DNA of 64,000 bases from Mameliella sp. CS4 (GCF_019392335.1 NZ_JAHXRQ010000004.1:124001-188000); one strand, 5' to 3'. Shown: positions 16,191-25,258, counted from the first letter of the stretch. Notes: a model not told the origin generated them from the sequence alone. A program made the numbers and translations.

Positions 16191-18920
16191 GTGAGCGATA
16201 CGCCCGAACCACCTGAAAACACAGACGAAAATCGCCCGGCGCCGCGCGGCCCCTCGATCTCGATCGAAAACGAGATGAAGTCGAGCTATCTCGACTACGC
16301 CATGTCGGTCATCGTCAGCCGCGCGATTCCGGATCTGCGCGACGGGTTAAAACCTGTGCACCGGCGCATCCTCTACGCCATGTACGAGGGCAATTACACG
16401 CCCGACAAGTCCTATCGGAAGTCGGCGAAATCCGTTGGCGAGGTGATGGGCAACTATCACCCGCACGGCGATTCCGCGATCTACGACGCGCTTGTGCGGA
16501 TGGCGCAGGACTTCTCGATGTCGCTGCCGCTGATCGACGGTCAGGGCAACTTCGGCTCGATGGACGGCGATCCGCCCGCCGCCATGCGGTACACCGAAAG
16601 CCGGCTGGCCAAGTCGGCGCTGGCCTTGCTGACCGACATCGACAAGGAAACCGTCGATTTCCAGGACAACTACGACGGCAAGGAACGCGAACCCACGGTT
16701 CTGCCCGCGCGCTATCCCAACGTGCTGGTGAACGGGGCCGAGGGTATTGCCGTCGGCATGGCGACCCGCATCCCGCCCCACAACCTGGGTGAGGTGATCA
16801 ACGCCACATTGGCCCTGATGGAAAACCCGGACCTGTCGACAGAGGACCTGATCGAATACATCCCGGGTCCTGACTTCCCCACCGGGGGCGTGATCCTTGG
16901 CCGCTCCGGCGCACGCAAGGCCTACCTCGAAAAACGCGGCAGCGTGATCATCCGCGCCAAGACCCGCATCGAGGAGCTGCGCAAGGACCGTTACGCCATC
17001 GTCATCGACGAGATCCCCTACCAGGTGAACAAGGCCACGATGATCGAGCGCATCGCCGAGGCCGCGCGCGACAAGAAGATCGAGGGCATCGCCCACGTCC
17101 AGGACGAATCCGACCGTGACGGCGTGCGCGTGGTGGTCGAGCTGAAGCGCGACGCCACCGCCGAGGTGGTGCTGAACCAGCTGTTCCGCTTCACGCCCAT
17201 GCAGGTCAGCTTTGGCTGCAACATGCTGGCGCTGAACGGCGGCAAGCCTGAACAACTGACTCTCTACGGATTCCTGTCGGCCTTCATCGACTTCCGCGAA
17301 GAGGTTGTGGCGCGGCGCACCGCCTACCTGCTGCGCAAGGCACGCGAACGGTCGCACGTCCTGTGCGGCCTGGCTGTGGCTGTCTCGAACGTCGACGAGG
17401 TGGTGGCCACCATCCGCTCCAGCGCCGACGCCCCCGAGGCGCGACAGCGCCTGATGGAACGCCGTTGGCCCGCCGAAGAGATCCTGCCCTATATCGCTCT
17501 GATCGACGATCCGACCCACAAGGCCAACGAGGACGGCACCTACAACCTGTCCGAAACTCAGGCCCGCGCCATCCTGGAACTGCGCCTGCAGCGCCTGACC
17601 CAGCTGGGCGTCAAGGAAGTCACCGACGAACTCGAAGACCTGGCCGCCAAGATCAAGGACTACCTCGACATCCTGTCGAGCCGCGAGCGGATCATGGGCA
17701 TCATCCGGGACGAGATGACCGCCATTCGCGACGAATTCGCCGTGCCGCGCCGGACCGAGATCACCGAATGGGCCGGCGACCTGGAAGACGAGGACCTGAT
17801 CGAGCGCGAGGACATGGTCGTCACCGTGACCCAGTCCGGTTATATCAAGCGCACCGCCCTGGCCGATTTCCGCGCCCAGAAACGCGGCGGCAAGGGCCTG
17901 TCGGGCATGGCGACCAAGGATGACGACGTTGTCACCACCCTCTTCGTCGCCAATACACACACGCAACTGCTGTTCTTCACCACCGACGGCATGGCCTACA
18001 AGCTCAAGACCTGGCGCCTGCCGCTGGGCGGGCGGACCTCCAAGGGCAAGGCCATCGTCAACATCCTGCCGATCCCTTCGGGTGTCTCGATCGCCGCGAT
18101 CATGCCGGTTGACCGGCCAGAGGCGGACTGGGACGACCTGCAAATCGTCTTTGCAACCAACAAGGGCAGCGTGCGGCGTAACAAGCTGTCGGACTTCACC
18201 AATGTCATGCGCAACGGCAAGATCGCGATGAAGTTCGAGGATGAGGACATGCGTCTCATCAACGCGCGCATCTGCTCCGAGGACGACGATGTCATGCTGG
18301 TGACGAATTCCGGCCGGGCGATCCGCTTCCCCGTGCCAGAGGTCCGCGTCTTCAACTCGCGCAATTCCACCGGCGTCCGGGGCGTCCGCCTGTCCAATGG
18401 TGACGAGGTCGTGTCGATGTCGGTGATCCGCCATTTCGAGGCCACCTCGGACGAACGCGCCTCTTACCTCAAGATGCGCCGCGCTATGGCCGGCCTGACC
18501 GACGAGGCAGAGGCCCCGGAGGAAGAGGAAGGCAATGCCGACAGCGCCATCACGCAGGAACGCTATGCGCAGATGTCGGCGGCGGAAAACCTGATCCTGA
18601 CCATCACCGCCAAAGGCCTGGGCAAGCTGTCGTCCAGCCATGACTACCCGGTCAGGGGCCGTGGCGGCATGGGCGTCACCGCTTGGGAGAAAAGCATGCG
18701 CGGCGGCGAAATCGTCGCCAGCTTCCCGGTCGAGCTTGACGACCAGATCATGCTTGCTACGTCGAACGGTCAGTCGATCCGCGTGCCGGTGGATGGCATT
18801 TCCTTCCGCTCGCGCAGCGCAGGCGGGGTGAAGGTCTTCAACACCGGCAAGGGTGAGACAGTGGTTTCTGTTGCCTGGATCGCCGATCAGGGCGAGGCGG
18901 ACGAGACCGAGCAGGATTAA
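16191..18920 (+). CDS. gyrA: DNA gyrase subunit A
   Basis: A 909-residue GyrA with a GTG start. Catalytic Tyr134 is in AAMRYTE, and the GyrA box that distinguishes gyrase from topoisomerase IV is seen as QKRGGKG at residue 563. The quinolone-resistance region reads [12 protein letters not shown], keeping the Ser and Asp that confer sensitivity in E. coli, so no common resistance change is present. The C-terminal beta-pinwheel is interrupted by an acidic insertion ([14 protein letters not shown]) typical of alphaproteobacterial GyrA. With GyrB it supercoils DNA. It starts about 200 bases from the divergent usg gene. Confidence 0.98.
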   Translation: MSDTPEPPENTDENRPAPRGPSISIENEMKSSYLDYAMSVIVSRAIPDLRDGLKPVHRRILYAMYEGNYTPDKSYRKSAKSVGEVMGNYHPHGDSAIYDALVRMAQDFSMSLPLIDGQGNFGSMDGDPPAAMRYTESRLAKSALALLTDIDKETVDFQDNYDGKEREPTVLPARYPNVLVNGAEGIAVGMATRIPPHNLGEVINATLALMENPDLSTEDLIEYIPGPDFPTGGVILGRSGARKAYLEKRGSVIIRAKTRIEELRKDRYAIVIDEIPYQVNKATMIERIAEAARDKKIEGIAHVQDESDRDGVRVVVELKRDATAEVVLNQLFRFTPMQVSFGCNMLALNGGKPEQLTLYGFLSAFIDFREEVVARRTAYLLRKARERSHVLCGLAVAVSNVDEVVATIRSSADAPEARQRLMERRWPAEEILPYIALIDDPTHKANEDGTYNLSETQARAILELRLQRLTQLGVKEVTDELEDLAAKIKDYLDILSSRERIMGIIRDEMTAIRDEFAVPRRTEITEWAGDLEDEDLIEREDMVVTVTQSGYIKRTALADFRAQKRGGKGLSGMATKDDDVVTTLFVANTHTQLLFFTTDGMAYKLKTWRLPLGGRTSKGKAIVNILPIPSGVSIAAIMPVDRPEADWDDLQIVFATNKGSVRRNKLSDFTNVMRNGKIAMKFEDEDMRLINARICSEDDDVMLVTNSGRAIRFPVPEVRVFNSRNSTGVRGVRLSNGDEVVSMSVIRHFEATSDERASYLKMRRAMAGLTDEAEAPEEEEGNADSAITQERYAQMSAAENLILTITAKGLGKLSSSHDYPVRGRGGMGVTAWEKSMRGGEIVASFPVELDDQIMLATSNGQSIRVPVDGISFRSRSAGGVKVFNTGKGETVVSVAWIADQGEADETEQD

Positions 18921-18944
18921 GAGAGACTGAGGATTTCCGGCGCC

Positions 18945-19520
18945 ATGCGCATCATTTCACTCCTGATTACGCTGGTCGCTTTCGGCGCTGGTGTGTTTTT
19001 CATGTACGCGCGGTACGAACGCTACCAGCAGAACCAGAGAATCGAGGCCCAGAACGACCGCAAGAACGACGCCAACCGGGTTATCAAGCTGATCAACTCG
19101 TTTGACGGTCGGTCGCGCGATTGCACCGACTGGTTCGTCGGGCTGACCACAGGCAGTTTCGATCTGCCCACGACCACACCCAAGACCGCGCTGATGTTCA
19201 GCGAGTCCTGCGGCGAGAGCATGGTCAAACGCGCAGACGAGGCCAGCGACCTGGTCAACCGGCTGGCGGCCAAGGAAGAAACGCAACCGGGCCGGACGGC
19301 ATTCCTGACCGAGGCGCGTGCCCTGATCGAGGCCTATCGCAGCCAGTCGGATGACTTCTCGAAGGCTTACAGTGTCCTCAGCGCGGCGCCGGACCAGGCC
19401 GCGCGGTCGGCCCTGCGTCCGCAGGTGGCCCAATTGGTCAACCGGGCCATCCCGGCGATCAATCGTGGCCTCGGCAATCTCGAATCCGCGCGCAAGGCGT
19501 TTATCTATCCCAACAGCTGA
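18945..19520 (+). CDS. Membrane-anchored protein of unknown function
   Basis: A 191-residue protein. One N-terminal transmembrane anchor (residues 1-20, IISLLITLVAFGAGVFFMY) is followed by a Gln/Asn/Arg-rich helix that is probably a coiled coil and then a helical domain with two cysteines (DCTDWF, ESCGES). No family is recognised. It begins 24 bases after gyrA on the same strand and may be co-transcribed with it. A strong hairpin follows. Confidence 0.65.
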   Translation: MRIISLLITLVAFGAGVFFMYARYERYQQNQRIEAQNDRKNDANRVIKLINSFDGRSRDCTDWFVGLTTGSFDLPTTTPKTALMFSESCGESMVKRADEASDLVNRLAAKEETQPGRTAFLTEARALIEAYRSQSDDFSKAYSVLSAAPDQAARSALRPQVAQLVNRAIPAINRGLGNLESARKAFIYPNS

Positions 19521-19544
19521 ACCGCGTTCATACAGAATGTCAAA

Positions 19545-19572
19545 GGGCGGGGCCGCAATCACGGCGCCGCCC
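19545..19572. terminator. Bidirectional hairpin between two convergent genes
   Basis: An 11-base stem (GGGCGGGGCCG, loop CAATCA, CGGCGCCGCCC, one mismatch) lies between the end of the gyrA-linked gene and the end of the convergent secreted-protein gene. No strong T run follows, so factor-independent termination is uncertain. Confidence 0.5.
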
Positions 19573-19589
19573 AATTGCATTGTCCGGGA

Positions 19590-19913
19590 TCAATCCGTGC
19601 CCGAGGCAGATCCGACCGCCAGCACCGCCAGCACCGCCAGCACCCCGCCCGCCAGAACCGCGGGGGCAAGCGCAAAAGGGTCGCCATCAGCGACCGCCGT
19701 GCCCTCGACCCGGCGGCAAAACCGCAAGACCTGCCCGTCGCGCTCTTCGGTATCGGGGCGGCAATTGTAGGTGAGACCGTTGGCGCCCAGAACCTGCACC
19801 GTATAGACAGGCACGCCGGACGGGCCGATCACCCTCGCCTCGGTTGTGGCCTGTGCAAGGGCGGGCTGTGCAAGTCCGGCGCAGAGGCCGGCGGCCAAAA
19901 GAACATGCTTCAT
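19590..19913 (-). CDS. Small exported protein with C-terminal membrane segment
   Basis: A 107-residue preprotein. The signal peptide (MKHVLLAAGLCAGLAQPALA) is followed by a small domain with two cysteines (TYNCRPD, LRFCRR) and then a hydrophobic Ala/Leu/Val segment near the C-terminus (VLAGGVLAVLAVLAV) built on a short tandem DNA repeat. The start at 19913 has GGAG eight bases upstream. No family is recognised; a small envelope protein held by its C-terminus is likely. Confidence 0.65.
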   Translation of the reverse strand: MKHVLLAAGLCAGLAQPALAQATTEARVIGPSGVPVYTVQVLGANGLTYNCRPDTEERDGQVLRFCRRVEGTAVADGDPFALAPAVLAGGVLAVLAVLAVGSASGTD

Positions 19914-20058
19914 GATCGTTACTCCATTCACTGGTTCAACAATCACATGGTTCCAAAGCCGGGCTGGCGCAGAAACGGGAAAAACCTGCGGAATGGATCA
20001 GGATGCGCGGACGTCGGCAGACATCCGCGCAACTGGGCCCAGCCCCGGGTTACACGGG

Positions 20059-21534
20059 TTACAGCCCGTAGATGGCGCCGAACTTCTCTTCGAGGTAGTC
20101 CAGCAGGGGCGCCTCTGACGGCGGCGTCCCACTGGCCTTCTCGATCACCTCGCGCGGCGTGTAGAGACCGCCGTGTTGCTGGAGGTTGTTGCGAAGCCAA
20201 TCCGTTGCGCCAGATGTGTCGCCCTGCGCCAGTTGATCGTCCAGCTTCGGCACCGCACCGCGCAGCGCCTTGTAGAGGCAGCCGGCATAGACATTGCCCA
20301 GCGAATAGGTCGGGAAATAGCCGAACAGACCCGCCGACCAGTGCACATCCTGCAGGACGCCATCCGAAGGCTTGTCCACCGCGAACCCGAAATCGGCCAG
20401 GAAACGGTCATTCCAGGCGGTCTCGAGGTCATCGACCTTCAGGTCGCCAGAGACCAGCGCGCGCTCCAGGTCAAAGCGCAGAAGGACGTGCAGGTTATAC
20501 TGCAACTCGTCCGCCTCGGTCCGGATATAGCCGTTGCGGACCTTGTTCACCGCCGCGTAAAACCCGTCTTCATCCGCGATTCCGATATCGCCGAAGGTGT
20601 CGCGCATCTGGCCATAGAGCCAGCCGGTAAAGGCCCGCGAGCGGCCAAGCTGGTTCTCGTAGATCCGGCTCTGGCTTTCGTGCACCCCCATCGAGGCGCC
20701 CGCCCCCAGCGGCGTCAGCCGATAGGTCGGGTCGATGTTCTGTTCATAGCTGCCGTGGCCAACCTCGTGGATGGTCGAGTAGAAACAGTTGAACGGTTCC
20801 AGCGGCATGGTGCGCGTGGTGATGCGCACGTCATCGCCCGAGCCAGAGCTGAACGGGTGCACCGCCTTGTCCACCCTGCCCCGCCGCATGTCATAGCCGA
20901 AGGTTCTGGCCAAGAGCCGGGCCAGTTTCATCTGCCCGGCCTCGTCAAAGGCGCCAGACAGGCCCTCTGGCGCGGGCTTGGCCAGAACCGCCTCGCGCAG
21001 TGCCACCAGTCGGGGCCGCAGGGCGCCGAACATCGCCTCAAGATCCGCGGCCTTGGCGCCGGGTTCATAGTCGTCCAGCAGGGCGTCGTAGACATCACCA
21101 CCTGCCGCCAGGGCCGCGCCTTCCTCTTGCCGCAGCGCGATGATCTCTTTCAGCGCCGGGGCAAAGGCCGCGAAATCGTCATCCGCGCGCGCCTCGGCCC
21201 AGATCACATGGCTGCGGCTGACCATGCGGGCAATTTCCGATGCAAGCCGTTCGGGCACGCGAACGCTGCGGTCATGGCTGCGGCGGATGTGGCGCAACTG
21301 CGCGCGGGCGACCGGATCAAGGCCTTCCTCGGCGATCGCCGCCAGCCAGTCGCCGATGCGCGGGTCGGTGCGTCGCTGGTGCAGGATCGCCTCCATCGCC
21401 GCGCGTTCGTCGCTGCGCTGGTCCGCCGCCCCCCGCGGCATCATGGTCTCCTGGTCCCAGCTCAACCGGCCCGCCACTTGCGCCAGCGCCTCTGTGTCGC
21501 GCTGGAACGCCATCAAATCGTCATATGCACTCAT
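20059..21534 (-). CDS. M32 family carboxypeptidase
   Basis: A 491-residue thermostable-carboxypeptidase-1 (Taq type) homologue that removes C-terminal residues from peptides in the cytoplasm using a divalent metal. The zinc motif is HEVGH at residues 256-260, followed by the family motif GVHESQSRIYENQLGRS with the third ligand glutamate. FSSGSGDDVRITTR and the YRLTPLG region are also family-typical. Length is normal. The start codon directly abuts the stop codon of ctaA (TGA-ATG), so the two genes are probably coupled. Confidence 0.92.
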   Translation of the reverse strand: MSAYDDLMAFQRDTEALAQVAGRLSWDQETMMPRGAADQRSDERAAMEAILHQRRTDPRIGDWLAAIAEEGLDPVARAQLRHIRRSHDRSVRVPERLASEIARMVSRSHVIWAEARADDDFAAFAPALKEIIALRQEEGAALAAGGDVYDALLDDYEPGAKAADLEAMFGALRPRLVALREAVLAKPAPEGLSGAFDEAGQMKLARLLARTFGYDMRRGRVDKAVHPFSSGSGDDVRITTRTMPLEPFNCFYSTIHEVGHGSYEQNIDPTYRLTPLGAGASMGVHESQSRIYENQLGRSRAFTGWLYGQMRDTFGDIGIADEDGFYAAVNKVRNGYIRTEADELQYNLHVLLRFDLERALVSGDLKVDDLETAWNDRFLADFGFAVDKPSDGVLQDVHWSAGLFGYFPTYSLGNVYAGCLYKALRGAVPKLDDQLAQGDTSGATDWLRNNLQQHGGLYTPREVIEKASGTPPSEAPLLDYLEEKFGAIYGL

Positions 21535-22680
21535 TCAGCTCGTGCCTCTTATACTTTGTGGTGCGGGATAACGTGCGGCAAACCGCGCCCGCAATATCAG
21601 TGCCAATAGTGCAACCGCCCCCAGCTGGTGCACGATGGCGATGTGCCAGGGCGCGGCATACACAACCGTGACGATACCCAGCACAACTTGCAGGAACAAG
21701 ACCGCAAAAACCGCGTTGAACCGGAACCGCGTGTCGCGGTTTGCCGACCGCCGCGCGCGCAGCCAGACCACCACGCCAAAGACGAACAGCAGATAGCCCG
21801 AGACACGGTGCATGAACTGCACAAGACCCGCATTTTCAAAGAAGTTCCGCCAGAGCGGTTCGAAATCGAAGGCATTCGAGGGGAAGACCTCTCCGCCCAT
21901 CAAAGGCCAGTCATTGTAGCTGCGGCCCGCGTCGATCCCGGCCACCAGAGCGCCCAGCAGGATCTGCAGAAAGGCGAAGTGCATCAGCCCCGTCGCCATC
22001 GAGAACAGCTTGGGCTCGGCGCTGCGCCGGGCCTGCATCAGGGCGCGTTCCTCGTAGGTCAGGTGATAGACATACCAGGCGATCAGCCCGAGGATGACAA
22101 AGGCCAGCCCCAGGTGCGTGGCAAGCCGATAAGAGGCCACGTCCAGCATCTCGCCGCCCAGGCCAGAGGACACCATCCACCAGCCGATGGCGCCCTGCAG
22201 CCCGCCCAGGGCCCCGAGGCCCAGCAAGCGCCCCGTCCACCCCGGCGGGATCGCCTTGGCCAGAAGAAAGCCGAAGAACCCCAGCGCCCAGACAAGGCCG
22301 ATGACCCGGCCCAGCTGACGGTGGCCCCATTCCCACCAGTAGATCGCCTTGAACTCTGACAGGGACATGCCCTTGTTCTGCAGCTGGTACTCGGGGATCT
22401 GCTTGTATTTCTCGAACTCGGCGTCCCAGACCTCGGCGCTCATCGGGGGCAGCGCGCCGGTGAGCGGTTTCCATTCGGTGATCGACAGGCCGGAATCCGT
22501 CAGCCGTGTCATCCCGCCGACCGCGATCATCACCATCACGAGCAGGAACAACAGCATCAGCCACAGGCGCACGGCACCGCGCGCCCCTCGTTTTCCCGCG
22601 TCGATCATGCCGCCCGCCGGGGCCGCCGGTTTCTGCGCCCCCTCGCCCACTTCTTCGAACAGCTTGCGTTTCTCTGCCAT
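21535..22680 (-). CDS. ctaA: Heme A synthase
   Basis: A 381-residue, eight-span membrane protein that oxidises heme O to heme A for aa3-type cytochrome oxidase. The heme-ligand histidines are seen in WWEWGHRQLGR, RLATHLGLAF, LVQFMHRVSGY and IVHQLGAVALL, and the GGMTRLTDSGLSITEWKP segment is the family signature. An N-terminal cytoplasmic extension of about 40 residues is typical of alphaproteobacteria. The start at 22680 has GGAGG five bases upstream; the frame stays open further but those residues are not conserved. It is followed immediately by the M32 peptidase gene. Confidence 0.95.
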   Translation of the reverse strand: MAEKRKLFEEVGEGAQKPAAPAGGMIDAGKRGARGAVRLWLMLLFLLVMVMIAVGGMTRLTDSGLSITEWKPLTGALPPMSAEVWDAEFEKYKQIPEYQLQNKGMSLSEFKAIYWWEWGHRQLGRVIGLVWALGFFGFLLAKAIPPGWTGRLLGLGALGGLQGAIGWWMVSSGLGGEMLDVASYRLATHLGLAFVILGLIAWYVYHLTYEERALMQARRSAEPKLFSMATGLMHFAFLQILLGALVAGIDAGRSYNDWPLMGGEVFPSNAFDFEPLWRNFFENAGLVQFMHRVSGYLLFVFGVVVWLRARRSANRDTRFRFNAVFAVLFLQVVLGIVTVVYAAPWHIAIVHQLGAVALLALILRARFAARYPAPQSIRGTS

Positions 22681-22759
22681 CCCAGCCTCCGGAAATTTGA
22701 CCGGACAGTAGAGCGCCCGACCGGGGCCTTCAAGCGGCCCCCCTGCGGCATGTCGCGGG

Positions 22760-22838
22760 GTCCGGAATACCTCCGTCCGGAATGCCTGACTTATGAAACG
22801 CGGGGGTGATCCGTAAATTGATGGCACAGGTTAACGAA
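22760..22838 (+). promoter_or_regulatory. Shared upstream element, copy 1 (SH3 cassette 1)
   Basis: An inverted repeat GTCCGG-AATG-CCTGAC followed by TTAT (22775-22794), preceded by a related 15-base unit GTCCGGAATACCTCC at 22760. Exactly 50 bases from the start of the inverted repeat is CACAGGTTAACGAA (22825-22838). The same arrangement occurs before the next two paralogues. The arm GTCCGG has one mismatch against CCTGAC. Confidence 0.8.
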
Positions 22839-22881
22839 GACAACAGACCCCGCCAGACCATCGACCCAAAGGACCAGACCC

Positions 22882-23232
22882 ATGAAAAAGTTCATTCTTT
22901 CCGCCATCGTCGCCGCAACCGCAATGACCGCCTCGGCCGCTTCGGCCACCCAGGCCTGGATCGGCAACAACCATCTGAACGCCCGTTCGGGCCCCGGTGT
23001 CCAGTACCACAAGCTGGGCGTGTTCAAGCCCTGCACCCCGGTGCACGTGGTGAAGTTCACCCGCGACTATTATGGCAACCCGACCTGGTACAAAGTCTAC
23101 TTCAACCACAACTACTACTGGGTGAAAGCCGACTACGTTCAGGGCCACGCCTGCCACTGGACCCCCAAGAAACAGCACTGGGGGCACAAGAAGCAGCATT
23201 GGGGTCACAAGAACCACTACTACAACTATTGA
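22882..23232 (+). CDS. Secreted SH3-like mini-protein, paralogue 1
   Basis: A 116-residue preprotein. The signal peptide (MKKFILSAIVAATAMTASAASA) is followed by a bacterial SH3-like domain: AWIGNNHLNARSGPGVQYHKLGVF, a Cys in KPCTPVHV, YYWVKADYV and a second Cys in HACHW. The LNxRSGPG motif is the SH3b hallmark. The tail (QHWGHKKQHWGHKNHYYNY) is rich in His, Trp, Lys and Tyr and contains a tandem repeat of HWGHKK, so metal or glycan binding is possible. AAAGGA lies just before the ATG. It is one of three adjacent paralogues, each with its own promoter region and terminator. Confidence 0.8.
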   Translation: MKKFILSAIVAATAMTASAASATQAWIGNNHLNARSGPGVQYHKLGVFKPCTPVHVVKFTRDYYGNPTWYKVYFNHNYYWVKADYVQGHACHWTPKKQHWGHKKQHWGHKNHYYNY

Positions 23233-23288
23233 TCTCTTCCTCCCGGGGCGCCGGTTCCTCCTCCCTGTCCGGCGCCACCTCCCCTCGC

Positions 23289-23320
23289 GGACCGATCCCC
23301 CACGGATCGGTCCGTTTTTT
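23289..23320 (+). terminator. Terminator of SH3 cassette 1
   Basis: A ten-base perfect stem (GGACCGATCC, loop CCCAC, GGATCGGTCC) followed by GTTTTTT. The same stem with a paired base change closes cassette 3. Confidence 0.9.
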
Positions 23321-23380
23321 CTTGCCTGAACCGCCGCAAGCTCTCAGGCGCCAATAGATCGAGGCCATCCGCATCACAGG

Positions 23381-23459
23381 GTCGGGAATACCTCCGTCAG
23401 GAATGCCTGACTTATGCCGGAACCGCGAAAGCCGTAGGTTGGTGTCACGGAACAAGACG
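23381..23459 (+). promoter_or_regulatory. Shared upstream element, copy 2 (SH3 cassette 2)
   Basis: The perfect inverted repeat GTCAGG-AATG-CCTGAC plus TTAT is at 23396-23415, preceded by GTCGGGAATACCTCC at 23381. At exactly 50 bases from the repeat start lies CACGGAACAAGACG, a diverged version of the CACAGGTTAACGAA box of copies 1 and 3. Confidence 0.8.
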
Positions 23460-23515
23460 ACCAGCAAGACAAGCAAGCACCATAGATCAAAGACTTAGTT
23501 CAAAGGACCAGACCG

Positions 23516-23830
23516 ATGAAAAAGCTCATTCTCTCCGCCATCGTCGCCGCAACCGCAATGACCGCCTCGGCCGCTTCGGCCACCCAGGCCTGGGTCGGCC
23601 ACACGCCCCTGAACGCGCGTTCGGGCCCCAGCACGCATTACCAGGTGCTTGGCGTCTTCAATCCCTGCACGCCGGTCCACATCGTCGCCTACAAGCACGG
23701 CTGGGCCAAGGTGAAGTTTCAGCACAACTACTACTGGGTCTCGTCCAAGTATCTGAGCAACCAATCCTGCCACTGGGCGCCCAAGAAGAAGACCTGGGGT
23801 CACAAGAAGAACCACTATTACAACTACTGA
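23516..23830 (+). CDS. Secreted SH3-like mini-protein, paralogue 2
   Basis: A 104-residue preprotein whose signal peptide is nearly identical to that of paralogue 1 at the DNA level. The SH3-like domain reads AWVGHTPLNARSGPSTHYQVLGVF, NPCTPVHIVAY and YYWVSSKYL, with the second Cys in QSCHW. The tail is shorter (KKKTWGHKKNHYYNY) and lacks one HWGHKK repeat. The close similarity of signal peptide, 5' leader and tail shows a recent duplication. SH3b domains usually bind cell-wall peptides; the ligand here is unknown. Confidence 0.8.
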   Translation: MKKLILSAIVAATAMTASAASATQAWVGHTPLNARSGPSTHYQVLGVFNPCTPVHIVAYKHGWAKVKFQHNYYWVSSKYLSNQSCHWAPKKKTWGHKKNHYYNY

Positions 23831-23887
23831 TCTCTTCCTCCCCCTCGGCGCCGGTCTTCTCCTCCCGGACCGGCGCCTCTCCTCCCG

Positions 23888-23916
23888 GACCGATCCCCTC
23901 GCGGATCGGTCTTTTT
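23888..23916 (+). terminator. Terminator of SH3 cassette 2
   Basis: A nine-base perfect stem (GACCGATCC, loop CCTCGC, GGATCGGTC) followed by TTTTT, homologous to the terminators of cassettes 1 and 3. Confidence 0.88.
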
Positions 23917-23960
23917 CGTTTCGGGACCACAGCGGCCTTCCAGAGCAGGCTGCAAAGGCG

Positions 23961-24024
23961 GTCAGGAATGCCTGACTTATCGCGAAAGCGGGCACGGTTT
24001 ACGTTGGGTCCACAGGTTAACGAA
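23961..24024 (+). promoter_or_regulatory. Shared upstream element, copy 3 (SH3 cassette 3)
   Basis: The perfect inverted repeat GTCAGG-AATG-CCTGAC plus TTAT is at 23961-23980 and the box CACAGGTTAACGAA at 24011-24024, again exactly 50 bases from repeat start to box start. The extra upstream GTCSGGAATACCTCC unit of copies 1 and 2 is missing here. Confidence 0.8.
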
Positions 24025-24077
24025 TAAACAATCACCCGATCTTCTCAGACGACCATAGACCCCAAAGGACCTATCCC

Positions 24078-24437
24078 ATGAAGACCTTCCTCATCTCCGC
24101 CGCCGTCGCCGCCGCAACGCTCGCCGCCTCCGCCGCCTCGGCCGGGCAGGCCTGGGTTGGCCAGAACCACCTGAACTACCGCACCGGTCCGGGCCAGAAC
24201 TACCCGGTCGCGGGCACCTTCAGCCCCTGCACGGCGCTCGACACCTACGACACGCAGTATGGCTGGGTGCAGATCCAGTACCAGGGCCAGTATTACTGGG
24301 TGCATGGCGACTACATTCTGAACTACGCCTGCACCTACACGCCGCCGAAAAACACCTATACCGCGCCGAAGAACACCTACACCCCGCCCAAGAAGAAGGG
24401 CTACTCGGGTGGCTATTCGGGCGGCGGCAACTACTGA
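24078..24437 (+). CDS. Secreted SH3-like mini-protein, paralogue 3
   Basis: A 119-residue preprotein, the most diverged of the three. The signal peptide (MKTFLISAAVAAATLAASAASA) precedes an SH3-like domain with AWVGQNHLNYRTGPGQNYPVAG, the conserved Cys in SPCTALDT, YYWVHGDYI and Cys in YACTY. The tail differs in kind: tandem proline-rich repeats (TYTPPKNTYTAPKNTYTPP) and a Gly/Ser/Tyr end (GYSGGYSGGGNY), as in cell-wall or matrix proteins. Keeping the same fold, cysteines and regulatory region while changing the tail suggests shared control but different partners. Confidence 0.8.
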   Translation: MKTFLISAAVAAATLAASAASAGQAWVGQNHLNYRTGPGQNYPVAGTFSPCTALDTYDTQYGWVQIQYQGQYYWVHGDYILNYACTYTPPKNTYTAPKNTYTPPKKKGYSGGYSGGGNY

Positions 24438-24490
24438 CCGCGGCCCACCCCGGCGCCGGTTGTCCTCCCTGGCCGGCTCGGCCTTCTGAC

Positions 24491-24523
24491 GGACTGATCC
24501 CCCACGGATCAGTCCGTTTTTTT
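24491..24523 (+). terminator. Terminator of SH3 cassette 3
   Basis: A ten-base perfect stem (GGACTGATCC, loop CCCAC, GGATCAGTCC) followed by GTTTTTTT. Compared with cassette 1, one base pair has changed on both arms (C-G to T-A), a compensatory change that keeps the stem. It overlaps the 3' end of the convergent trmJ. Confidence 0.9.
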
Positions 24524-25258
24524 GTCTCTCCAGCGGACCACCTGGCGCATCATCCCGTGCAGCATCTGCACCTCGGCCCGGGTCAGCGGCAGGCGCGACC
24601 ACATGTTGCGCAGGTTGACCTTCATGCTCTCGGCCTTGTGCGCGGGATAGAAGAAACCCGCCTCTTCCATCCGCTCCTCGTAATGGCGTGCAAGGTGAGC
24701 AACCTCGTGCTGCAAGGCCAGCTCGGTTCCGGCGAGGGACTCGGCGACCTCGGGCATGTCCTCGCTGGCCCGCCGCCACTCGTAGGCACAGAGCAGGACA
24801 CATTGTGCCAGGTTGAGCGAGGCGAACTCGGGGTTCACCGGCACCGAGATGATCCCGTTGCAGGGCGCAATGTCCTCGTTTTCCAGCCCGGCGCGTTCCG
24901 GGCCAAAGATCACCGCAACCTTTTCGCCACCCGCGATTCGGCGCGCGCATTCCGCCATCGCCGCCTCGGGCGTCCAGATCGTCTTGGTCAGGTCGCGGGG
25001 CCGGGCCGTGGTGGCCAGCACGAAAGAGCAATCCCCGATGGCGTCCGGCAGCCCGTCGGAGAGCTGCGCCTCGTCCAGCAGGCGCCCGGCACCGCTCGAC
25101 ATGGCCACCGCCTTCTGGTTGGGCCAGCCGTCGCGCGGATCGACGATCCGCATACGGTCCAGACCGAAATTCCACATCGCCCGCGCCGCCGCGCCGATGT
25201 TCTCGCCCATCTGGGGCCGCACCAGCACGAAAGCCGGTTGGGGGGTGCCTGTCGCCAT
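24509..25258 (-). CDS. trmJ: tRNA (cytidine/uridine-32-2'-O)-methyltransferase TrmJ
   Basis: A 249-residue SPOUT-class RNA methyltransferase that 2'-O-methylates position 32 of tRNAs. Motif 1 is seen in VLVRPQMGENIGAAARAM, motif 2 in VAVIFGPERAGLENEDI and motif 3 in ISVPVNPEFASLNLAQCV, where the trefoil knot binds AdoMet. The C-terminal helical part (LPLTRAEVQMLHGMMRQV) is the TrmJ-type extension. Length is normal. Its 3' end overlaps the terminator of the convergent SH3 gene. Confidence 0.9.
   Translation of the reverse strand: MATGTPQPAFVLVRPQMGENIGAAARAMWNFGLDRMRIVDPRDGWPNQKAVAMSSGAGRLLDEAQLSDGLPDAIGDCSFVLATTARPRDLTKTIWTPEAAMAECARRIAGGEKVAVIFGPERAGLENEDIAPCNGIISVPVNPEFASLNLAQCVLLCAYEWRRASEDMPEVAESLAGTELALQHEVAHLARHYEERMEEAGFFYPAHKAESMKVNLRNMWSRLPLTRAEVQMLHGMMRQVVRWRDKKTD

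Noticed and set aside
16347..18641. Minus-strand open frame of about 764 codons inside gyrA
   Set aside because: Pure antisense of gyrA with no motif or start signal.
19610..19660. Short tandem repeat of GCCAGCACC units, considered as CRISPR-like or minisatellite
   Set aside because: It encodes the VLAVLAVLAV membrane segment of the small exported protein; there are no spacers and only three to four units.
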